A stretch of DNA of 64,000 bases from Tridacna crocea. Taxonomy: Eukaryota > Mollusca > Bivalvia > Cardiida > Cardiidae. This document shows, in pieces, positions 51,593 to 62,500 of the stretch. The stretch lies in contig OX031070.1 of the NCBI GenBank assembly GCA_943736015.1, positions 44,416,173-44,480,172 on the forward strand, written 5' to 3'. The translations under genes and the position numbers were made by a program. The stretch's first letter is position 1. Each line of letters begins with the position of its first letter. The notes beneath the pieces are model-generated. The model was not told the DNA's origin and ran no database searches. It was given only the letters and a program-made list of their open reading frames with translations.

Positions 51593-51775
51593 CAGATAGA
51601 AGGAGTGATTTTGATTTCAAAACTGAAAATATTAATAGTGCTCCAGTAAACCCTATGTTATGGGTACTCATTAGAATCGTCTCGTTGAGACGATTCTAAT
51701 GAGTACCCATAACATAGGGTTTGGAACAGAAATAACGAATTTAGAATTCCATTACTATCTATTATCTGGGGCTAT
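51593..51775. repeat. Hairpin element, second copy of the 34055-34240 family
   Basis: AAACCCTATGTTATGGGTAC arms, ~38 bp with near-perfect pairing including GATTCTAATGAGTACC. One base (GTTATGG/CCATAAC) differs from the 34-kb copy in both arms together. Confidence 0.88.
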
Positions 51776-51834
51776 GAAAAAGTACTGGTTACCAGCCGAT
51801 TTTCCGTGAAAATACTGGATCGTTCGGTCAAAGG

Positions 51835-52060
51835 TTAACTCTTTAAAAACGACAAAACTTCAGACTGACGGTCCAAACTGAAAGCATTTACAGACATCAA
51901 AGTAAATACAGCACAAGTTAGAAGCTTTTACTTTTAATATCTAGAAAACATGGTGGGAAAAGGAGAAAATGCTGGCTGCATTTTCTCCTTTTCCCACAAA
52001 GTTTTCAAAAGTCATTTTCTTTGAAGTGGTTAAAACTCAGAACTATGTGTTAAAGGGTTT
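51835..52060 (+). mobile_element. TTAA-MITE A, loop shortened
   Basis: Left TTAA; hairpin GGAGAAAATGCTGGCTGCATTTTCTCC. Confidence 0.8.
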
Positions 52061-52239
52061 TGGGCTATAAAGCTGACAAAGGGAATCGGTGAAGGGATCA
52101 CGTGAGATCGATAAAAGATATTGAATTGTCATAAAGATAAATAATTTATCCATTCAAGATCAATGATAAAAAAACCCGGCCCGTGTCTCAGTGTCGGGGG
52201 CAACAAAAAACAAGTCAAAATATGCGTAGCTTTTTTTTT

Positions 52240-52500
52240 TAATGTATGTCTTGCAACATGGGAAAAGAGGCATTCGAACATTTGCGTAAAGTGCCGTCTC
52301 GGATCAGCCTGCGCAATACGCACAGGCTAATCCGAGACGCCACTTTACGACTACATTAAATTTTGTTCTACAGTAGACTTACACAAAACAGAAAAATAGA
52401 TAAAAACGGAGTGTCGTTTCGGATTACTTCTCGTGGACTGCACAGGCTGATCCGAGACGACGCTTTATACAAATGTCCGAATGCCTCTTAAGTTTTATGA
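52240..52500. repeat. Inverted-repeat element with GAGGCATTCG ends
   Basis: GAGGCATTCGAACATTTGCGTAAAGTGCCGTCTCGG is inverted near 52450-52490 (CCGAGACGACGCTTTATACAAATGTCCGAATGCCTC). An inner palindrome AGCCTGCGCAATACGCACAGGCT is present. Related to 22858-23080. Confidence 0.8.
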
Positions 52501-52891
52501 GTTTTTTTTTTTCAATCTAGCTGTAAGGATTATCTTTGAAGCATTTACAGATGACTCAAGAAATGAGACCTAAAACAGAAATTCATCTTTGAATTTGTAA
52601 AAAAAAAGTCATTCTGGAAAAGGGAGAAAATGGTAGTAATGAGCCTAGATTTTAAGGTCGTTAAAACTAGGGAATGGTTACGATTCTATCTTGACTTTAA
52701 TCGATAAATGAAACAAACATTTTACAACTAGTAAAGTCTGAATATAGAGAAGCTCCCACTGTGATTTTGCAGGAAAAAAAAAAAGAAAAGATAAAAAATC
52801 TAGATCCTAAATGTACTGACAAACGTGAATGCTGATCTTGCTCAGGTTCATTTCAGGCAAAAGAAACTAATTTTTTTCCCCCATTAAAGGT

Positions 52892-53184
52892 GTTGTCTGC
52901 GCATGTCATATTCTTCGAAGATTCTTGTCTTATATGACGCATCACTAGCCCCAAAAGCGGACTGACTGTAACATTACGCTCTATAAAGTAGTAATGTAGA
53001 AAATAGCTTTTATCAATACGTTTGAGTGAATTGCACGAGGTAGCGTTTTATTGAGTAAACGTTTATTTCAGTTTGAAATTCAAAGTCGCAGTTGTCGCTT
53101 AGGAAAGTGGTTCGGTTCTGTACCCAGGATGCCCAAATTAGATAGATGAGTATTAATAGAATGCCATCTAGCGGGAGATAATGA
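52892..53184 (+). repeat. Second copy of the 32046-32402 element
   Basis: TTGTCTGCGCATGTCATATTCTTCG to ATGCCATCTAGCGGGAGATAATG; lacks ~60 bp found in the first copy (TTAGACCAGCTTTAGC region). Confidence 0.8.
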
Positions 53185-53214
53185 CATTAAAAGGGGTAAG
53201 ACTAAAACTCCTCT

Positions 53215-53400
53215 GCATCATCTGGTGCAAATCATCACATAATTATAGTTACAAACAATTTATTTTTTTTAACCAGCGACTTAATCTTGAGGTAGAATTA
53301 TCATAGGAGACACAGAAAATTTACAAGTACCGAAACTTTTCATTTTATGTGAGCCTGCGACAACAGTGCAGACGAACATGGTTGATCCTATTTGCAGATG
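53215..53400 (+). pseudogene. Diverged duplicate of the 50200-50400 leader segment
   Basis: Shares the order ATCATCACAT, TTGAGGTAGAAT, CAGAAAATTnAC, TTTATGTGAGCCTGCG, ACATG, TACTTTTTGCAG with 50200-50400, but the donor is GCAGATGCG instead of GCAGGTGAG. It lies 150 bp before the first certain NWD-like exon. Confidence 0.5.
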
Positions 53401-53552
53401 CGTGAAAACAACTTTTCACTTTTACATGCAGAAAATGGGGAAACAGCTAACAGTATCGATCCAGGCCAGCCTTTTTCATTAAACCTACTTTTAAAAGGCA
53501 TGTGTGATATGGAAGTCACACAGGTCATAGCTCATATTTTATTTCTTTTCAG

Positions 53553-56500
53553 ATTGTCCCATTCGAATACGTCATCTAGAAGATGTTCTCGAGAATGATA
53601 CGTCAGAATTCGACCGGAAACAGAAAGAGCGCCCTCTGAGATATGAGCATCTTGAAAAAGATCAACACCGGGTTGTGGACGAATTGCTTAGGGGCGGAGT
53701 CAATTTGGACAGTTTACCATGTCAGCAACCGAAAGTAGTCCGGCTTTTTGTGTGTTCTTCCGGACAAGGTACCAAACTTATTATATATCACTTCTATACA
53801 CTGAGTAAAATAGGAAACTTGTTTTCGTATTGTTTACTTTCTCTGTATTCTGTTAAATATGTGTTTTTCAATTTCATATTTTGTTAGACGATTTAATCGG
53901 ATTTTATAAAACTCTCGTGCACTGCCCTTTATTCTACCTCAAGTGAAATACGTGTATAATGGCCTCTTTTATACCAATTAGGCCAGGCTGCGCATGCAGT
54001 TGATTTAGCACTTTCTGTCACAACTTTAAGAGAATGGATGCCATTTAAAATAGCATTTCACGTTTATTTGCTGTTTACACATCATTAGCTTGCTGATCTG
54101 CAGTACTTAGTACAAGATATTCAGAGTATACTTAATCATGACTAACTAATGATATCTTACTGGGCAAAGCAGTGGCTGGTTACATCCAATCTCCCAAAAA
54201 CTGTTGCAATGATCTTCTCTGCTAAAACATTTCACATCCCAAATTTGATCTTTGATAATGTCCTAATAAATTTTTTAACACAATAAACACTTAGGTTTAA
54301 CCCTAATTTGTAAAAACCACATGCACATTTAGTTTTTTTGTTAAATCAATGTAGATTTCGAAGCCGAGAGGAACTATTTGGCTGAGAACATTTATCCACT
54401 GGTGCGACAATACTGTCGGGACAATCATGGCGTTGACTTTCAGGTAAATATCAATTAAACATCTCAGCATGTGCATCTGTAAAGATCGACATGGGTCAGT
54501 ATTTTTGGCTTTTGGTAAATTTTCTGCATGTCAAGGGGCCATTTTACCTCACGACTTAGTCGGCTGTTAGACAAGCTGGATTTTATGGGTCCATAATTAT
54601 GTGATGTCTTGCTTGAAATAATGCATCACTGACTTGCATTAACCTTGTCTACCAGAGCATGGCTCATATCGTCGTTTTACTTCAAAAACCTCGTAACTAC
54701 AGCTTGTTACAAGCTGTAGTTACGAAGTTTTTGAAGTAAACCGACAATATAAACCTATACTGACGGCGGCGAATACAATTCATATTCCATCAAGCTTCCG
54801 AAACCATAAATTTCTCTTTTCCAATAAAGTTACCACATAATTCAATCAAGGGATATTTCCCTTTCTACATATTTTTGTGTTTTTCTGTTGTATTATATAC
54901 CCAGCAGTGAAATCCTGGAATTCCCCAGTGTAATAAATTTTGATATCATCACTAGTGGCGTTATCAACTTTCACTTTCACTTCCTGCCGTAATTTTGGAA
55001 CTACTTTTTTTTCGACTACATTTTTTTTTTTGACTTTCAAACGCAAAATTACAAATAATGATGTTAATAAGGTATATAATAAATAGAATAATCAACTGGT
55101 TATTTTTGATATGAAAAATATCTCACTCGGACGCGTCGTAAGGCGTTAAAAAACTCGTGCTGCGCACTCGTTTTTTCAACGCCTAACAACGCATCCTCGT
55201 GAGATATTTTTTATATAAAAAATAACCAGTTGATTATCCTCTATATCTTTAACTCTAGATGGTTGATATGTATTGGGGAACTTCTGACATACCCTGTGAT
55301 GACCCGTACAAAATGGCCGCCGTACATGAAGAACTCCGATACTGCCAGAAAACATCAATGGGTCCAAACTACGTGGTAAGTTTTATGTTTTCTTTCTTGT
55401 AGAACCGGTATATCGAAAGTGGAGTTTACTTTTTAAAAATATATATTTTTTATTTAAAATCAGTTAAAACAAGAATAAAGTACACCTTAACTCATTACCA
55501 AACGACAATATTTTGGACTGGTCCAAATTGAAAGCAATTGCAGACGACAAAATAAAAGTGACTGAAAATTTGAAATTTGTTTTGTGAAGAGGAGAAAAAC
55601 ATTGTGGGAAAAGGAGAAAATGCTGGTTACCAGCATTTTCTCCTTTTCCCACAATGTTTTCAAAAGGCGTCTTCCTGAGGGGCGTCAAAAGTCGTCACTG
55701 TGTGGTAAAGGGTTAAGACAACAGTATTGGCTATCAATGACAGTACTAGAGAGCAAGATGAAAGGCGCGATGGTTGCCACAAATACAGGTTTTATGAGTC
55801 TGAATGAACATACCATACAACATCATGTAGATCCATGCACTCTATCTTCTTGTTACGAGCAGATTTAAGATTATTATTCTTTTCCTCACATTATTATTAT
55901 TAATACAAACTCTGTACACAAAAAGCAAGAGTCACTATATTTAGGAGTGACCAAGTTAAAAGAGAAAGGCAGACAATCAAACACGGCATCTAATAATGCG
56001 CACTGTTTAACTCATTACCAAACGACATTATTTTAGGGATGTCCAAATCGAAAGCATTTGCAGATGACAAAATAAAAGTGACTGAAAATTTGAAATTTGT
56101 TTTGTGAAGGGTAGAAAACATTGTGGTAAAAGGAGAAAATGCTGGTAACCAGCATTTTCTCCTTTTACCACAATGTTTTCTAAAGGCTTCTTTCTCAGGG
56201 GCGTCAAAAGTAGGGATTGTGTGGTAATGGGTTAATACCTAACTGGACTTTTTATGCTCTATTTTGGAAAGTTCAGTTTTGCACGAACTTGAAAGTAAAA
56301 AAAAGCTTTTTTTTCGGAAAGGGGTTATACAGTTAATAATTTTTTTTCAGCTTTTGATCGGTCAGAAGTACGGCAACATTCGACTTCCGGTGGAAATTGT
56401 CTGCGAGGAGATGGAAGCCATAATATCAGCATTGAGAGGCAATGGACATGACCCATCCCTGATAGAAAATTGGTATCAAAAAGATACAAATGTCAAACCA

Positions 56501-59500
56501 AACTTGTATCGTTTACGAAAAGATGGTAAGTAGCTAAATCTGTCTCAAAATCAAGAAGGTTTTAACACAAATTTAAGCACTAGATTCATTCCGGAGATAT
56601 GTAACACATGCACTTTGTTAATTTCTGATCCACATGTGGAGAAAAACATGCTCTTTGTTTATGTCTAAATCATCACATAGGCAAATAGGTTGTCTTTATT
56701 CACCTAATCAATGTAATTCCAGCGATAGGCCCAATTAAAAAGGTTTCAGAAATGACAATAGAATTTTCTATGTAAATAATGTCTAATTTAATATACTTAA
56801 GACAGTGTTCTTTTCATCAACATTTAATTGTTGAATTTATACGTCAACGGATTCTCAGCACGGTGGAAGTAAATCCAGTGAGTCAACTCTGATTCTTCTG
56901 TCTATTCGTAAATTTTACCCATTAGTTTGAAATCAAATCCAAGTCGATGAAAAGAAATAGTACCTAGGGAAAAATCCTATCACATTTGAAAGCAACAGTT
57001 GTAAGTTAGTGCTTGATAGTATCACCCTTGGTAACATTATTGGCTTCTACCTAGACATGCCATTGCTCCTCCAAGTGTTTCGGGATTCACGTGATACTAG
57101 CAGGAAGTAGCCAATGCTGTCAACCTGACATTCAGATGCAGTATATATCAATCGCCCATGCAAATTCATGACCATTGATGAAAGTTGAAAAAAAAAAATA
57201 TACAAAGGACGTTCAAACATATATAAGCGGATCAAAACTACGGTATTTTCTTCTATTCACAGGAGAAATTAGACGTGTTCATAAAGGCATTGTTGAGCTC
57301 CTGAAGATTGGTGCTGCTAACACACTGGGCGAAGCCGAAGCAAGAAAGTACGCTGTTTCAGGTACATATCACTATATGTTTATGTATGTTTCTACAAATA
57401 TCGGCGTTGTTCTGAGGCGATCTAAAACATTTTGTCTACTGTCTTCCCTTTTTATCAAATCGGGAAAAAAAAAAAAAACATCAAAAAGACTGTCTTAACA
57501 AGATGTTTTTATTGACCTGTAAACGACCATGCACAACTATTAACGATTTAGAATTGTGTTGATTTGATAAGAAACAAATGAAAAGTATGGGTATATTCTC
57601 TTTATATAAATCAATAGACACATGATAGTCAAATTGACTTATGGCATACATTTATTCCTTTTGGTACATAAAAGAGAAAGCTTGCCTTCAAATAACTGTA
57701 TATTCAAGAATGAACATTACATGCCTTTGCTCTTAATACTATTCTTATTAGCAGTCCGCTTTGATGTATAGCAGGTGGTAAATAGGTTTGCTTTTTTCCG
57801 AAAATAGCATCTCCTTTTCAAACCTTTTAACAAACAACCTGTAATTTTAGGAAAAACTGGACTAGTATTTTGAACATTGTTCGAAAAGTAAGATGTCAGA
57901 CTGATATTTTTTCGACAGTGTTTTCCATCTCTTCATAGAGAACGTTAAAAAGCACGATTTGGTCTTAATTTGCTGTCTGCAAGTGTTTTCAGTATGTAAT
58001 AGTCTTTAAAAAATTGGTCTGATAAAAACAGTAAATGAGATATTTAGTTTGTTTATACCAATGAAACCAAGCAATCACAACTTTTATACATTTGTGACCC
58101 ATCATGCAAGGACCATCAGGGAACTGCGAAAAGTGTCAACCCTTGTTAACTAGCCTGTGCGAATGGCACAGGCTGACCAGGATCGACATTTTTCGCTTTT
58201 ATGATTTTTTTTGTATGAAATAGAGGATAATCAACTGGTTATTTTTGATATGAAAAATATCTCACGAGTATGCGTTGTTAGGTGTTGAAAAAACAAGTGC
58301 GCAGCACGAGTTTTTTTTTTAACGCCTTACGACGCATCCGAGTGAGATATTTTTCATATCAAAAATAACCAGTTGATTATTCTATTTATTATATACCTTA
58401 TTAACATTATTATTTTCAATTTTTCGTTTGAAAGTCGAAATCAAAACTTTGGATAGAGAGGAGAAATCGGGGACATAGTGCGGTTGAATACATAATTTAA
58501 ACGAACAAAACAAGACTTAGAAAAGTAGTTGGATTGTCTGTTTGAAAATATAAAACTTACAATTAACACTATCTATAAGTACTTAATGAAAAAAGTAGTT
58601 CCAAAATTACGACAGGAAGTGAAAGTGCTTGTTACCAGCGTTTTCTATTTTCCCCACAATTTTTCAGAAGTCTTCTTCCTTGAAGTCTTTAGGGGTCAGG
58701 AATGTGTGGAAAAGAGTTCAATAACTCTTTATCTATAAACTACTCAATTTACAATAAAAGTTTGCCTGCCCAATTTATTTTCTAGATTTTGAAGAGCTGA
58801 TTCAGAGCGGTCTATTGAGGATAACGAAAGAAGCTGCCGAAACAAATTGCGCAGTGTTCATGCGGGACATCAAAAATATTGACGAACATCTTCACGCTAA
58901 AAATGCAGCATGTTTTGTTGACCTCATAAGTGACACGTGTGTTCTAGACGAGGAGAAAGGCGACAGGATTAAGTCACTGAAGCAAGAAATAGAGCAAACC
59001 ATTCCCGAATCAAACATTCTGAAATCAGTGATACAGTTAAACGGATGTACCCTGGACGAGAGTAAATCGAGTGACTATATTAATACTATTGGCCAACACC
59101 TTTACAAATTTGTAACAAACACCGTTGAACAGTTAACGCTAGAGGGTAGAACCAACTGTATTTGTGACGATGAGCTCTGTCATGAGGTGGCTTTACACTG
59201 GAAACGCGCTCGTGAAGCAAGTTCTCCTTTTTTTGGAAGGGATGACATTCTAAATGCAATAAAAGGATATATTCTGTCTGAAACAGATCATCCTTTAGTG
59301 ATCTATGGGAAAAGTGGATGTGGCAAAACTTCCCTTATTGCAAAGGCTGCTAATGATATTAACGAAGCAATATTAAACGGTCATCTTTCAATGCCAACTG
59401 CTCTGATAACCCGATTCATGTGCGAGACAGGAATTTCGCAAGATATTCAGCCATTTCTATTTAACATTTGTCATCAACTTGCATACGTCATGGGAAAATA

Positions 59501-62500
59501 TCGACAGGATATTCCGAGAGAATTCAAATCTTTGAAGAATTACTTTATTGATATTGTTCAGCGTGGTGAGTATGGAGGCATGGTTGTTATTCTGGTCGAT
59601 TCGTTAGACAGGCTTTCTGAAATAAATGACGGTGTTAAACTTACCTGGCTGCCACCAAGACTCGCAGAAAACATAAAAATCATAGTGACCATCGATGAAG
59701 ACAGCGATGACATGATACAGAGATTTAAAAACAAAATGGACATCGGTATGATTCGTATGCCACACTTCTCCTCCGACAACTGTGAAAATCTGATCAAGAT
59801 GTTAATGTCTGAAAAGAAGCAAACAGTAAACTACAGTCAGTGGAAAATGATACACAGTGCACTTAATGTCACTTCATCGCCCTTGTTCGCTGAAATGCTC
59901 TATTTGGAAATTTCAAAATGGCGCTCTCACGACGACGCGGCCCTAAACCATTTGGAATACTCTGTAGAGGACTTTGCAGGTTTTGTGCTAGATCGGCTTG
60001 AACAGCACCATGGGAGAGACATTGTAGCAAAGGTGTTAGGTTATTTCACGGCGTCGAAAAACGGTCTCAGCGAATCTGAGCTGGAAGATATCTTGTCATT
60101 GGACAACACACTCCTGAATGGTATTTTTGTGCAAAGAAATCAGTACCCAAATATCCACAGATTTCCAGTTGCTTGTTGGGTCCGAATTAGACAAGACATT
60201 GAGTCCTTTTTGCTGCAGAAAATTGTTGATGGAGTCGCTGTTCTGTCCTGGAGGTATAGAAGTATCGCAGAGATAGCAAAGCACCGTTATTGTGCTGACG
60301 CCTCTGATGCTGCACTGGACATTTATTTCAACATGTCTGATTACTTTCTCGGGACATGGAGTGGTACGACAAGAAAGCCGTTCAGACATCCAACAGTTCT
60401 CATGGCCAAGTACAAACTAGTCGAGATGGAAGATGAGAGCTGTCGATATGTTCCCAAACAGCCTTTCAAGTTTGGTTCTTTTGAGGTCTACAACAAACGT
60501 AAAATGTCTCAACTGCCTTTTTATCTTAAAAAAAGTAAACGATTTGAAGAAATGAAATCTTCCCTTTTATGCAACTACGAGTACCTCATGTGCAAAATCA
60601 AGGTGTTCTCGCTAGAACAAATTCTCGCTGACTTTAGCCAGTGCAGTGACCGAGAGACCCATTTAGTCGGAGAGGCTTTGCGCATGTCCAAATCAGCAAT
60701 CCTTCTCAACCCACAGGCATTGGGTATGGAAATCACGGGCCGTCTACTTTCGCACATAGGTAAATACCACTTTATCAGGGAACTGATCCGACAATGCGAT
60801 TTAAATGCCCAGAAATCTTGCCCTTTAGTTCCAAATTGTCAGATTTACACTGCACCCGGTGGACCTTTGGAATACGAGTGTGATGTTGGTGGCAGTAAAA
60901 GCTGTCCGATTGACATTGATGTTTTCTCCAGTCCTGATAGTATTTTACTCACTGCCAAACCGTACTACAGCAGCCGTCTACGTGTTTGGGAACTTAAACA
61001 CGGAGATGAGAGACCTGATATCATGCTACCAATAGGTGAGATCAGGCCTTCAAAGGATGGAAAATACATCAACATATTTGTCGACAATAAGGCGATTAAA
61101 ATCTTTCGATCGGATTGTGGTGTTCAACATGGCGAAGTGGAATATGGCATCGGTCAAGTTGCAGATTGCGATGTCTCAACAAAGTACATTGCATTTACCA
61201 CTCAGAAAGGCGCGGGACCGTATGTGATTGACATCGAGCGCAGTGAAATTTTACACAAATTCACATATCACACTCATTCTGTGGCAATCAGTGATGGAGA
61301 AAGCTTTTTAGCTTTCAACTCGGAGAGAAATATACTTTTGTATGAACTTCCGTTGATGACAAGACGTTGTGTAGCAAAGGCGACTGATGTCTCACATGAC
61401 ATTCTGTTTATCGATGAATCTCCAAAATGCTACGTAATGACGAAAAGCAAACTCATTGAAGCTATTACATTTAACATCATCAATCGTAAATTCACTTGCA
61501 AAACAATCCTTACTGATCTTGAAGCCAAAGAATGTATTCAATCAGACTCTAAAAGACGGATGATCGTTCGTTGCAGGAAAACCTTACACATTATTGATAC
61601 AAAGCTTGACAAGGTATGTGCTTGCATTCAAAAGCTTCCGCCTGGTGTGTTCGTGGACAACAGTTCTGTTTTCAGTGGTGCAGGTTTCACACCAAATGAT
61701 AGACTTATTGTTGCTACACGTTACACATACTTGATAGTTTGGGATGCAGAAACATTTGAACCGATTCGAGTGTTGCAATCAGCTATATCACCTATGACAA
61801 AAGTCTTCACATCCGATTCAGTGAATAAGGTGGTCTCCTTGCTAGAAAACAATTCTTTTCAGGTCTGGAATCTCGACAACATTGACCAGGACATTTTACA
61901 TGCAGTTGAAGTCCACAAGGGGGCAGTCAAATCGCTAGCTCTGAAACCATCATCACCATATATCATTTCCCATGACGATGTCTCACCCGATGCAAAACTT
62001 ATCAGCATTGGATCCGGTAAGGTAATTGACACACTGCAACATAGCGATAATGAACATGACAGGATTGTCGATGTCACACTGTCACCCAACGGATCATATG
62101 CTGTGACAAGGGCGAAAATTGGTCATAGATCCACTTCCTTTGAAGACACCAAGTTCGAGACTCTTACTGATGACATTCTATGGGAGGTTGAAACAGCATC
62201 AAAAGTGTTCCATGCCATGACAAACAGGTAAATAAAAAACCTGATTTATGAGTGTGTGTTATTACTAGATACCTTGATGATGGTCACTTGTATGTTGACC
62301 CATAGACAACCAGTGCGCTTCTGCACTGTCTGATCATGGATTTACACTGTACAGTACATGGACATTTTGGCAGCAAAACAAACTTTGAAATCAAAATAAT
62401 TGAGTCTTTCACTTAGTTGGAAATTTTCCAATTGATGAATTTATCATTGAAAAATGTTAACGTGTTGAATTTAACGTTAAATGTTGAATTTCATTTTGAC

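Noticed and set aside
53392-53598. Open frame overlapping the first certain NWD-like exon
   Set aside because: It reads the exon in the wrong frame; the correct frame starts at the acceptor 53551-53552.
59558-62089. Minus-strand open frames opposite the large NWD-like exon
   Set aside because: Antisense shadows of a long coding exon; no domain.
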